Below are positions 36,424-44,620 of a DNA stretch of 64,000 nucleotides, one piece after another. Where the stretch lies: assembly GCA_018970145.1 (NCBI GenBank), contig JAGWWY010000001.1, positions 248,001-312,000 of the forward strand. The letters run 5' to 3'. The stretch comes from Gammaproteobacteria bacterium (GTDB lineage: Bacteria > Pseudomonadota > Gammaproteobacteria > Steroidobacterales > Steroidobacteraceae). The notes beneath the pieces were generated by a model, which worked only from the letters and a program-made list of their open reading frames with translations, was not told the DNA's origin and ran no database searches. Numbering within the stretch: position 1 is the stretch's first letter; every line of letters starts with the position of its first letter. The position numbers and the translations under genes are program-made.

Positions 36424-37842
36424 TCAACCTGGCAGCTCGGCCAAACCGAGACGTCGGTCAGCCGGTCTCGTGTCGTCTCGTGAGCGCAGGCGCGCAAGCG
36501 GCCCGACCGCGACCAGCGCAGCGAATAACAGTGCGATTTCGACGTGGTAAACAAACAGGTAGCCGGTCGCTGGCGAGGTCAACGCCGGCCCCATGCCACC
36601 GGTGACGGCCAGCTCGCCAATGACGTTGGCGCTCGCACCACCGACTGCGATGGCCAAACCGGCGGCCGTGGCTTGCACAGCGCCCCATGCGCCGAGCGCC
36701 AACCCATTGTCGTTTTTGCTCAGTGCCATCGCCGCGAGTAAGGTGCCGACCGCAAACAGTCCGCTACCGAAACCGATCAACATGGCGCCGAATCGAAACA
36801 GTCCGGCGGAACCCACTGGCTCGGCGAAGACGACCGCAGCGAATGCGAAAACGCCGATCAGCACACCCATGGCCGCGACGCGCAGTGGATCGGCGCCGCG
36901 CTGCAAGCCTCGCGCCGACAACCAGAATGCCAGCAGTGAGCCGCTCGCCGACAGTGCAGTCAACAGGCTGGTGGCGCCCACCGACATATTCAATATTTGA
37001 CCGCCATAGGGCTCGAGCAGCACATCCTGCATGCTGAAGGCGGCGGTGCCGAAGGCGACGGTCAAGAGCAAGCGACGAGTTTCCGCGGGTGCCGTGAAAT
37101 CACGCCACGCGATCGAAAAGCGCTGTGTCGAAGGCGGCTCGCGCAATCGTGCCGTATTGCGTGCCTCTTGTTTCCACAGTGCGATGACATTGAGCGCGAG
37201 CGTCACGACGGCTGCGCCTTGAATCGTCTGGATCAGCCTGCGTGGTGAAAATTCGCCGCTCAATAACCAACCGAAGGCGGCCGACCCACCGACCATGCCG
37301 AGCAGCAACATCACATACATCAGCGCCACCACGCGCGGGCGCGTGTGCGCCGGTGCAATATCGGTCGCCAAGGCGAGCCCCGCAGTCTGCGTCGAGTGCA
37401 AACCGGCACCGACCAACAAAAATGCGATGGCGGCACCGATCTCACCGACGATCACAGGTCCCCGACCCTCACCGCTCAACACCAGCAGCGCAAACGGCAT
37501 GATGCCGAGCCCGCCGTATTGCAGCAGGGTGCCGAACCAGATGTAGGGCACTCGTCGCCAACCCAATACCGATCGATACTGGTCCGAGTGGTATCCCATC
37601 AACGCGCGAAACGGCGCGAACAATAGCGGCAAGGCGATCATCGTCGAGACGATCCAGACGGGTACATTCAATTCGACGATCATCACGCGATTGAGCGTCC
37701 CGTTCAGCAAGGCGAGCGCCATGCCGACCGACACTTGAAAAAGCGACAAACGCAAGAGACGCGGCAGCGGCAAGTCTGTACTCGCCGCATCGGCGAACGG
37801 TAGGAATCGAGCGTCGATGCGAAAGGGAGGTCGCGTCGTCAT
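36424..37842 (-). CDS. lhaA: LhaA, PucC-family LH1 assembly transporter
   Basis: A protein of 472 residues with about twelve helices, PucC branch of the major facilitator superfamily: LNGTLNRVMIVELNVP, ALMGYHSDQYRS(V)LGWRR, and EPYGGQILNMSV. LhaA is needed for LH1 assembly and may deliver bacteriochlorophyll. Its ATG overlaps the bchF stop (ATGA at 37839-37842). In related clusters bchNBHLM sits between bchF and lhaA; here nothing does. The position before puhA is standard. Confidence 0.92.
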   Translation of the reverse strand: MTTRPPFRIDARFLPFADAASTDLPLPRLLRLSLFQVSVGMALALLNGTLNRVMIVELNVPVWIVSTMIALPLLFAPFRALMGYHSDQYRSVLGWRRVPYIWFGTLLQYGGLGIMPFALLVLSGEGRGPVIVGEIGAAIAFLLVGAGLHSTQTAGLALATDIAPAHTRPRVVALMYVMLLLGMVGGSAAFGWLLSGEFSPRRLIQTIQGAAVVTLALNVIALWKQEARNTARLREPPSTQRFSIAWRDFTAPAETRRLLLTVAFGTAAFSMQDVLLEPYGGQILNMSVGATSLLTALSASGSLLAFWLSARGLQRGADPLRVAAMGVLIGVFAFAAVVFAEPVGSAGLFRFGAMLIGFGSGLFAVGTLLAAMALSKNDNGLALGAWGAVQATAAGLAIAVGGASANVIGELAVTGGMGPALTSPATGYLFVYHVEIALLFAALVAVGPLARLRSRDDTRPADRRLGLAELPG

Positions 37843-38381
37843 GCGTCGACCATCTGCGCTGGTTGAACAGCGGAATCACTTCTCAAGGTCTGTTGACCGC
37901 GTGTGATGGCGCTGCTCTTGCGCGCCAGATACAGCTTGTAGAAGAACTGCAGCGCGTTGATCACGTAGCTCGCATAGGCGATCAGTGCGAGGAACATCTG
38001 TTCTCGGACCGGCAGCGCTGCCGTGAGCATGGCGTAGAGGTAGGCGGTATGCAGGGCGATCACCGCCATGCTGACCACGTCTTCCCAGAAGAAGCTCGGT
38101 GCAAACAGCCAGACGCCGAATACGTCTTTTTCCCAAATCGCACCGGTCACCATGATCGCGTACAGGAACAGCGTCTTGACGACGATGGAGAGCGTCGCGG
38201 CGGTCTCGCCGTTTCCCGTGTGCAGAAACGACAGTACCAGCCAGACGCTCACGAGAAAGGCGAACAGTTGCAAGGGCGCGAGTACGCCTTGCACGACCGT
38301 CCACACCGAACGGTCGCGGCGGGCGCGTTCCTCGGTCGTGTACAGCGGTCGGCCCACAGAGGGCGGTGAGGCATTGGGCAT
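37839..38381 (-). CDS. bchF: 2-vinyl bacteriochlorophyllide hydratase BchF
   Basis: A membrane-associated protein of 180 residues with four to five hydrophobic segments: YTTEERARRDRSVWTVVQGVLAPLQ, GAIWEKDVFG, FFWEDVVSM, FYKLYLARKS. BchF hydrates the C-3 vinyl group, the step before BchC. It is the first gene of the leftward bchF-lhaA-puhABC-puhE-dxs operon. The promoter (TTGACA at 38439-38434, TACATT at 38416-38411, minus strand, 17-bp spacer) lies within a PpsR-like region. Confidence 0.93.
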   Translation of the reverse strand: MPNASPPSVGRPLYTTEERARRDRSVWTVVQGVLAPLQLFAFLVSVWLVLSFLHTGNGETAATLSIVVKTLFLYAIMVTGAIWEKDVFGVWLFAPSFFWEDVVSMAVIALHTAYLYAMLTAALPVREQMFLALIAYASYVINALQFFYKLYLARKSSAITRGQQTLRSDSAVQPAQMVDA

Positions 38382-38433
38382 GGGTGGTCTCGCACCACGG
38401 TTTCAGCCCGAATGTATTAAAGAGGGATCTGAA

Positions 38434-38467
38434 TGTCAATTTAGGTTTACGTCTAGTCAGATTGACA
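38434..38467. promoter_or_regulatory. overlapping PpsR-like boxes at the bchF / ppaA divergent promoter
   Basis: TGT-N12-ACG (38434-38451) and CGT-N12-ACA (38450-38467) overlap by two bases through a shared central ACGT. The outermost arms TGTCAA and TTGACA are each a -35 box for the gene facing away from the site: TTGACA with TACATT for bchF, and TTGACA (38462-38467) for ppaA. The geometry differs from the 8-bp-spaced pairs elsewhere, so a different binding mode is possible. Confidence 0.6.
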
Positions 38468-38522
38468 AATTAGGGATTCCGCGTGTACATATGTCAGTGT
38501 GCGACGAGGTGGGAGGGGACCG

Positions 38523-39434
38523 ATGGATAGCACCCTCTCAATCGGAACAAGGACGTCGTCGCGGACGGGGGCCAATCAGGCATCGAGCATAGGCTCGGCC
38601 CTGGTCGAGGATGACGACATGACTGAGTCCACTACTTCTCCGACCGCCCAAGGCGGTCGTGTTGCACTACTTCGCACGATTGAGGGCGAAGTGATCCCGC
38701 GTTTGGTGCTTGCTCACCGTAGCCACGTCGCGGATGCGGCTTGCGAGAACTCGAGGTCCATGCGCCCCGGCGCCAGCGAGGTCGGGCACCTCACGGAACT
38801 CGTTATCGCCGGTCGAATGGCCGACGCAAAAGCGTACCTACAGGGCGTGCTCTGTCTTGGCATGCCGACCGAGACGGTCTTCCTCGACCTGTTGTCACCG
38901 GTGGCCAGAAAACTTGGTGCGATGTGGGAGTATGACCATATCGATTTTGTGGTCGTCACGTTGGGTCTGCGGCGTTTGCAGCAGCTGGCCCACCAAATTA
39001 GCGAAACCGACGAGGCTGCCGAGATCATCCCGACGAAGCCTGGTCATCGCGCCCTGCTCGTGGCGCTGCCAGGTGAGCAGCATGTCTTTGGTACCCAAAT
39101 CGTGGCCGCGATGCTGCGCCGCTCGGGCTGGGATATCTGGGATGCGCCCGGGGCCAGCGGGCGCGATATACTTGAACTGTCGAAGAACGAATGGTTCGCG
39201 GTTGTGGGGTTATCCATCGGCGCGCCGGAACAGATGGAGCCTCTCGCCCTCATCATTCGACAAATTCGACGGCAATCGCTCAATCGGGCGGTGCGTATCA
39301 TGGTCGGCGGACACCCGTTCGTCGGGCATCCCGAGAGGGTCGCGCTGGTCGGAGCGGATGCCACGGCAGTCGATGGACGCGACGCCGTCTCGAAGGCGGA
39401 GCGATTGCTGGAGTTGATGATTCAAGGGAACTGA
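38523..39434 (+). CDS. ppaA: PpaA/AerR-type B12-binding regulator
   Basis: A protein of 303 residues with a cobalamin-binding fold: helical region around residues 85-165 (SCHIC-like, with MWEYDHIDF) and a Rossmann-like domain with the HxxG motif in GEQHVFG (His187). AerR/PpaA binds light-sensitive cobalamin and counteracts CrtJ/PpsR. The ATG at 38523 follows GGGAGGGG; a shorter form from the ATG at 38619 is possible. It lies 15 bases before ppsR, as in other purple bacteria. Confidence 0.88.
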   Translation: MDSTLSIGTRTSSRTGANQASSIGSALVEDDDMTESTTSPTAQGGRVALLRTIEGEVIPRLVLAHRSHVADAACENSRSMRPGASEVGHLTELVIAGRMADAKAYLQGVLCLGMPTETVFLDLLSPVARKLGAMWEYDHIDFVVVTLGLRRLQQLAHQISETDEAAEIIPTKPGHRALLVALPGEQHVFGTQIVAAMLRRSGWDIWDAPGASGRDILELSKNEWFAVVGLSIGAPEQMEPLALIIRQIRRQSLNRAVRIMVGGHPFVGHPERVALVGADATAVDGRDAVSKAERLLELMIQGN

Positions 39435-39449
39435 TACGGTCGAAGACAT

Positions 39450-40865
39450 GTGAAAAAGTTCAAGGCGCCAAGGAAGGCCCTGAGTGATCTCGATGCCGAC
39501 ACGGTGGCCGCCGTCGTCATGGCCGCAGCCGACATCGCACTGATCGTCGACCGTCGGGGAGTCATCAAGGATATTGCGATGGGTCAGGCGGGTCTCTCGG
39601 CCGACCTCGATCCCGATTGGATCGGTCGACCATTTGGTGAAACCGTCACGAGCGAGAGTCAGCCGAAGGTCAGAATGTTGCTCGCCGAGGGCGACAAGAG
39701 CGATCTCGCGGCCCGACAAGTCAATCATCCCGGGCGTGGCGGCTCGACCATCCCCATCAGTTACAGCCTTCGTCCGCTCGGGACGGACGGTCTTCGGTTG
39801 GCGGTCGGACGCGACCTGCGCGCTTTGGCGGATTTGCAGCAGCGGCTCATCGAAGCCGAGCAGTCGCTGGAGCGAGATTACTCGCGTCTGCGGCTCGCCG
39901 AGACGCGCTACCGACTGCTACTGCAGTCGAGTACGGATCCGATCCTCATCATCGATGCGGTCAGTCAGAAAATCGTCGATCTGAACTCCGGCGCAGCGAA
40001 GTTATTGAGCGCTCCGCCGCAACGGCTGATCGGTCAAGCGTTTGGCGAGGGGTTGAAGCCCGCGTCGCTACGCGCCTTCCTCGAGTGGCTCGCGGCTTTG
40101 CGTACCACGGGCAGAGCCGAAACTTTGCGAGTGCGCTTTGCCGCCGATGACGCCGAGCACCGGGTGTCGGGCGCTTTGTTCCGCCAAGAAAATGTGTCGC
40201 ACGTGTTGCTGCGGCTTATTCCGAGCACAGCGACCGTTGCCGCGCAGAGCGACAATCCGATGCGGATCGCGGATCTCGTTCGTGCGTTGCCGGATGGCAT
40301 CGTCGTCACGGATGGCGATGGACGGATTCTCGGCTGTAATCGAGCGTTTCTGGATCTCGCGCAGCTCGCGACCGAGGAACAGGCGCGTAATGAATCGCTC
40401 GAGCGCTGGCTCGGTAGGCCAGGCGTCGACCTCGGTGTCTTGCTCGCGAACTTGAAACAGCACGGTACCGTGCGTTTGTTTGCGACGAGCGTACGTGGCG
40501 AGCTCGGTTCCTCGGCTGAGGTCGAGATCTCGGCAGTCGCCGTGGGCGCCCCGACCGAGTCTGCGTACGGATTCGCCATACGCAACGTCGATCGACGGCG
40601 TGGAGCGGAGAGTCGTCCCGGCAGAGAGCTGCCGCGCTCGGTCGAACAGCTCACCGAGCTCGTCGGGCGCGTTTCGCTGAAAGATTTGGTCCGGGAAACC
40701 ACGGATGTCATCGAGCGGCTTTGCATTGAGGCGGCTCTCGAGCTCACTGCAGACAACCGCGCATCCGCAGCTGAGATGCTGGGCCTCTCGCGGCAAAGTC
40801 TCTACGTCAAACTGCGACGATACGGCCTCGGTGACCTCGACGAATCGAGTGTAAATACAGATTGA
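39450..40865 (+). CDS. ppsR: photosynthesis-gene repressor PpsR/CrtJ
   Basis: A protein of 471 residues with three PAS-like domains (about residues 20-125, 150-255 and 270-380) and a C-terminal Fis-type helix-turn-helix (NRASAAEMLGLSRQSLYVKLRRYGLG). Only two cysteines are present, Cys296 in the third PAS and Cys425 in the helix before the HTH. They correspond in place to the redox-responsive cysteines of CrtJ/PpsR. The start is a GTG at 39450. It should repress bch, crt and related promoters under oxygen or light. Its stop lies inside the bchG box. Confidence 0.93.
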   Translation: MKKFKAPRKALSDLDADTVAAVVMAAADIALIVDRRGVIKDIAMGQAGLSADLDPDWIGRPFGETVTSESQPKVRMLLAEGDKSDLAARQVNHPGRGGSTIPISYSLRPLGTDGLRLAVGRDLRALADLQQRLIEAEQSLERDYSRLRLAETRYRLLLQSSTDPILIIDAVSQKIVDLNSGAAKLLSAPPQRLIGQAFGEGLKPASLRAFLEWLAALRTTGRAETLRVRFAADDAEHRVSGALFRQENVSHVLLRLIPSTATVAAQSDNPMRIADLVRALPDGIVVTDGDGRILGCNRAFLDLAQLATEEQARNESLERWLGRPGVDLGVLLANLKQHGTVRLFATSVRGELGSSAEVEISAVAVGAPTESAYGFAIRNVDRRRGAESRPGRELPRSVEQLTELVGRVSLKDLVRETTDVIERLCIEAALELTADNRASAAEMLGLSRQSLYVKLRRYGLGDLDESSVNTD

Positions 40866-40893
40866 CACCCTATAGTGTCATGGCTATGTTTCG
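40850..40893 (+). promoter_or_regulatory. bchG promoter with PpsR-type box
   Basis: A perfect TGT-N12-ACA (40850-40867) overlaps the ppsR stop codon. Eight bases later TGT at 40876 begins a degenerate second box (TGT-N12-TCG). TGACAC at 40863 and GTGTCA at 40875 also form a perfect inverted repeat. TTGACA (40862-40867) and TATGTT (40885-40890) make a -35/-10 pair with 17-bp spacing, which would start transcription within a few bases of the bchG ATG at 40897. Confidence 0.65.
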
Positions 40894-40896
40894 GTC

Positions 40897-41799
40897 ATGG
40901 CACGTCCGGCAAGTAACGTTTGGGCTCTGCGGATTCCCGCGAGCTCGGCCATGCTGGAACTGCTCAAGCCGGTCACCTGGTTTCCGCCGATGTGGGCCTT
41001 CCTCTGCGGCATCGTCGCCGCCGGCGTATCGGCCGAGGATCGCTGGGGGCTGATCGCTGCGGGCGTATTCCTGGCCGGGCCGCTCATCTGCGGCACGAGC
41101 CAAGCGGTCAATGATTGGTTCGATCGTCACGTCGACGCCATCAACGAACCACGTCGCCCGATTCCCTCCGGTCGTTTGCCCGGCTTCTGGGGCCTGTATA
41201 TCGCGGTTTTTTGGACTGGTATCTCCTTGTTGGTGGCCTACCAACTTGGTCCGTGGGTGTTTGCCGCATCGTTGCTCGGCATGGCGCTCGCGTGGGCTTA
41301 CAGCGCACCGCCGTTTCGGCTGAAGAGGAACGGTTGGTGGGGAAATTCGGCGGTTGCCTTATGTTACGAAGGCGTGCCTTGGTTGACCGCCGTTGTAGTG
41401 ATGACGGACGCCTTGCCGCGAGTCGAAATCGTTGCGATTGCGCTGCTCTACAGCGTGGGTGCGCACGGCATCATGACGCTCAATGATTTCAAGTCTGTGC
41501 AGGGCGATCGACGCATGGGTGTCGGTTCGTTGCCGGTTCGTCTTGGGGTCGATGTCGCTGCCCGAGTTGCCTGTATCGTGATGATTGCAGCCCAAGTGGT
41601 TGTCATTGCCTTGTTTTTTCTTTGGGCGCGTCCGCTGCAGGCCGTCTTGATCGCTGGCTTACTCGTCGGGCAGATCTTGATGATGCGACGCTTGTTGCAA
41701 CGTCCCGCTGAGCTCGACGTTTGGTACAACGCACTCGGCGTGCCGCTGTATGTCGCCGGAATGATGATCAGTGCTCTTGCCTTGGGTGACTTGCGATGA
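40897..41799 (+). CDS. bchG: bacteriochlorophyll synthase BchG
   Basis: A UbiA-type prenyltransferase of 300 residues with about eight helices and the signature NDWFDRHVDAINEPRRPIPSGR, plus the second motif region NDFKSVQGDRRMG. It esterifies bacteriochlorophyllide a with geranylgeranyl diphosphate. No ribosome binding site is visible upstream of the ATG at 40897. It overlaps the next gene by four bases (ATGA). Confidence 0.94.
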   Translation: MARPASNVWALRIPASSAMLELLKPVTWFPPMWAFLCGIVAAGVSAEDRWGLIAAGVFLAGPLICGTSQAVNDWFDRHVDAINEPRRPIPSGRLPGFWGLYIAVFWTGISLLVAYQLGPWVFAASLLGMALAWAYSAPPFRLKRNGWWGNSAVALCYEGVPWLTAVVVMTDALPRVEIVAIALLYSVGAHGIMTLNDFKSVQGDRRMGVGSLPVRLGVDVAARVACIVMIAAQVVVIALFFLWARPLQAVLIAGLLVGQILMMRRLLQRPAELDVWYNALGVPLYVAGMMISALALGDLR

Positions 41800-43154
41800 A
41801 CCCTCAGCCACTCGGTTGGTTTGGCATCTTTCGGCTGGGTCTGGTGCAGGCCGCCATCGGTGCGATCGTGGTCATCACGACCTCGACGCTGAATCGCGTT
41901 CTCGTGGTTGAGTTGGCGTTGCCGGCGATGATCCCAGGCGCGCTGGTCGCATTGCATTACTTTGTCCAAATACTTCGGCCGCGCCTCGGGTATAGCTCGG
42001 ATGTCGGTGGACGACGTACGCCGTGGATCATCGGCGGCATGGGCGTGCTCGGTTTCGGTGCGGTGTTGGCATCGCTCGCGACCGCCATCATGGCTACCCA
42101 TCTCGGGGCGGGTCTCGCGCTCGGTGTCGTGGCTTTTCTTGTGATTGGTGGGGGAGTCGGTGCCTGCGGCACCGCGCTCTTGGTGTTGCTCTCCAAGAGT
42201 GTCGCGAAAGATCGACTTGCAGCGGCGGCGACGGTCACGTGGGTGATGATGATCGTCGGGTTCATCGTCACTACCATCGCAGCCGGCAAGATGCTCGAAC
42301 CGTTTTCTTTGACTCGCTTGGTCGAGATGACCGCTGCGGTCGCAGCAGCTGCATTTTTGGTGACTGTCGTGGCGACCCGCGGCCTTGAAGTGTCGACCTC
42401 GCGCCCGCTCGAGGGTGTTGCGCCATTGCGCCGTGACGACACCGGCTTTCGCGAGGCGCTGCGCGCTATTTGGCGTGAATCACACTCGCGCAGACTAACG
42501 AGTTTCGTTTTCATCTCGATGCTGGCCTACAGTGCGCAGGATCTGATTTTAGAGCCGTTTGCCGGTGCAGTCTTTGGTTTGTCGCCCGCTGACTCGACTC
42601 GTTTGTCCGGGTTGATGAGTGGCGGTACTTTGATCGGCATGATGTTGGTGGCGCTCGTTTGTACGATGGGCGCGCGGGCCAAGGTCGGTAAATTGCGCCT
42701 CTGGACGGTCGGCGGTTGCGTTGCCTCGGCCGTCATGTTGCTGATGTTGGCTGTTGCCGGTTTCGTCGGTCCGGCGTGGCCGCTGCATCCGACGGTGTTC
42801 CTGTTGGGACTCGCCAACGGTGCGTACGCGGTTGCCGCGATCGGAACGATGATGGGCCTCGTCGGCCGCGGACGTGAGGGCCGCGAGGGCACCCGCATGG
42901 GTCTGTGGGGCGCCGCGCAGGCGATGGCGTTCGCCGTCGGTGGACTTGCCGCGACCCTGCTGGTCGATCTCTCGCGCTGGGTCTTCGAATCCGTGCCGGC
43001 GGCCTACGCGATCGTCTTTGTCGGCGAGGCGGCGTTGTTCGTCTGGGCGACGGTATATGCCGTGCGTTTGAGTCGTGAGGATACGGCGGGACTCGCTGAG
43101 GTCGATCTGCAAGAACGCTCGGCGGTCTACGTGACCGAAGCGGGGCGGGGGTGA
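41796..43154 (+). CDS. PucC-family MFS protein between bchG and bchP (orf428-like)
   Basis: A protein of 452 residues with about twelve helices, of the PucC branch of the major facilitators: TSTLNRVLVVELALPA, then YSSDVGGRRTPW(I)IGGMG and AQDLILEPFAGAVFGL. The same position (bchG-orf428-bchP) is held by a PucC-like gene in Rhodobacter. It may deliver pigment to antenna apoproteins; its exact role is not established. It is distinct from LhaA at 36424-37842. Tight spacing on both sides makes it one operon with bchG and bchP. Confidence 0.88.
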   Translation: MNPQPLGWFGIFRLGLVQAAIGAIVVITTSTLNRVLVVELALPAMIPGALVALHYFVQILRPRLGYSSDVGGRRTPWIIGGMGVLGFGAVLASLATAIMATHLGAGLALGVVAFLVIGGGVGACGTALLVLLSKSVAKDRLAAAATVTWVMMIVGFIVTTIAAGKMLEPFSLTRLVEMTAAVAAAAFLVTVVATRGLEVSTSRPLEGVAPLRRDDTGFREALRAIWRESHSRRLTSFVFISMLAYSAQDLILEPFAGAVFGLSPADSTRLSGLMSGGTLIGMMLVALVCTMGARAKVGKLRLWTVGGCVASAVMLLMLAVAGFVGPAWPLHPTVFLLGLANGAYAVAAIGTMMGLVGRGREGREGTRMGLWGAAQAMAFAVGGLAATLLVDLSRWVFESVPAAYAIVFVGEAALFVWATVYAVRLSREDTAGLAEVDLQERSAVYVTEAGRG

Positions 43155-43157
43155 TGC

Positions 43158-44330
43158 ATGGATGAATTCGATGCCGTCGTGATCGGAGGTGGTCCCTCGG
43201 GTGCAACCGCCGCGGACGATTTGGCGCTCGCCGGATGGCGCGTGCTACTCGTTGATCGCGCGGGACGAATCAAACCCTGCGGAGGAGCGATTCCGCCCAA
43301 GTTGGTTGAGGAATTCCACATACCCTCGGAATTGTTGGTGGCGCGGATCCAATCAGCGCGCATGATTTCGCCGTCGGCGCAGTGCGTCGATATGCCGATC
43401 GATGGAGGCTACGTCGGCATGGTCGATCGAGAGCCGTTCGACGAATGGTTACGCGAGCGCGCGGTGCGACATGGCGCCGTCCGGCTGACGGGGACTTTTC
43501 AGCGGATCGAGCGGGACGAGGACGGTGACGCCATCGTGGTCATCGAACCGAAAGCCGGTGGCGCAAAGATCGCCGTGCGAACCCGGGTCATTCTGGGCGC
43601 CGACGGTGCCAGATCCGAGGTGGCGCGGCAGTCCATCCGCGGTGCCGAGGAGGTGCCGTTCGTGTACGCCTATCACGAGATTCTCCGCACGCCTCAAGGC
43701 TCAGTCGATCCGAGTCGTTGCGATGTCTACTACGACGGCAAGTTATCACCGGATTTTTACGCTTGGGTGTTTCCGCACGGTTCGACCATCAGCGCTGGCG
43801 CCGGCACGGCGATCAAAGGTTTTTCCATCCGACATGCGGTGGGAGATCTGCGTCGCGTTGCGGGTCTCGATCAGGCCGAGATCGTTCGGCGCGAGGGCGC
43901 GCCGATTCCGTTGCGACCCTTGCGCCGTTGGGATAACGGCCGGGACGTGCTGTTGACCGGCGATGCGGCAGGAGTCGTGGCGCCGGCCTCGGGTGAGGGT
44001 ATCTACTACGCCATGGCTTGCGGTCGTATGTGTGCGAAGGCCATTGATCAATTTTTGTTGACCCGCAATGCGCATGCGCTACGCAAAGCGCGCAAGGAAT
44101 TTTTGGCTACCCACGGCCGGGTATTCTGGGTGCTCGGTCTGCTGCAGCGTTTCTGGTATACCAACGATCGGCGCCGCGAGCAGTTCGTGAAAATGTGCCG
44201 TGACCCCGATGTGCAGCGGCTCACTTGGGAAGCCTACATGCGCAAAGAATTGGTGCGTCGCAGCCCGATGGCGCATCTACGAGTCTTGTTCAAGGACGTA
44301 GCGCAACTGCTCGGTCTCGCACCCGGCTGA
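43158..44330 (+). CDS. bchP: geranylgeranyl reductase BchP
   Basis: A flavoprotein of 390 residues with the FAD motif VVIGGGPSGATAADDLA, the family stretch KPCGGAIPPK, and LLTGDAAGVVAPASGEGIYYAM. It reduces the geranylgeranyl tail of bacteriochlorophyll a to phytyl in three steps. The ATG at 43158 is three bases after the upstream stop. A small membrane-protein gene follows five bases later. Confidence 0.94.
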   Translation: MDEFDAVVIGGGPSGATAADDLALAGWRVLLVDRAGRIKPCGGAIPPKLVEEFHIPSELLVARIQSARMISPSAQCVDMPIDGGYVGMVDREPFDEWLRERAVRHGAVRLTGTFQRIERDEDGDAIVVIEPKAGGAKIAVRTRVILGADGARSEVARQSIRGAEEVPFVYAYHEILRTPQGSVDPSRCDVYYDGKLSPDFYAWVFPHGSTISAGAGTAIKGFSIRHAVGDLRRVAGLDQAEIVRREGAPIPLRPLRRWDNGRDVLLTGDAAGVVAPASGEGIYYAMACGRMCAKAIDQFLLTRNAHALRKARKEFLATHGRVFWVLGLLQRFWYTNDRRREQFVKMCRDPDVQRLTWEAYMRKELVRRSPMAHLRVLFKDVAQLLGLAPG

Positions 44331-44335
44331 GATCG

Positions 44336-44620
44336 ATGCTGCCGGATTTTCTGCAGGCAGCGATCGCGAGCGGTCGCCTGTTCGAGTGGATCGTGTTGCT
44401 GGTGATCCTCGAGGGGCTGTTGCTCCACTGGCTTTGGCGACGCCATGCCGTTGGTCTTCCTTGGCAGCATCTCATCGGCAGTTTTGTTTCAGGCGCTTGC
44501 CTGATGCTGGCCGTACGCGCGGCGGTACTGGAGGCGACCAGCAGCGAGATCGCGCTGTGGTTGGCGCTATCGTTGCTCGCACATCTTATCGACTTGGGCT
44601 TACGGTTTCGGCGTCGTTGA
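44336..44620 (+). CDS. small membrane protein downstream of bchP
   Basis: A protein of 94 residues with about three hydrophobic helices (FEWIVLLVILEGLLLHWLW, LIGSFVSGACLMLAVRAAVL, IALWLALSLLAHLIDLGL) and a basic tail ending RFRRR. The ATG at 44336 is five bases after the bchP stop, so it is probably the last gene of the bchG operon. I do not recognise a family. Its 3' end overlaps the convergent MFS gene by 21 bases. Confidence 0.6.
   Translation: MLPDFLQAAIASGRLFEWIVLLVILEGLLLHWLWRRHAVGLPWQHLIGSFVSGACLMLAVRAAVLEATSSEIALWLALSLLAHLIDLGLRFRRR

Noticed and set aside
40863-40880. Perfect TGACAC-N6-GTGTCA repeat as a separate operator
   Set aside because: Its arms coincide with the ends of the PpsR-like box and half-box of the bchG promoter, so I treat it as part of that site.
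41796-43154. MFS gene between bchG and bchP as the LH2 assembly gene pucC
   Set aside because: No puc antenna genes are present and the position matches the orf428-type gene of the bchG-bchP operon.
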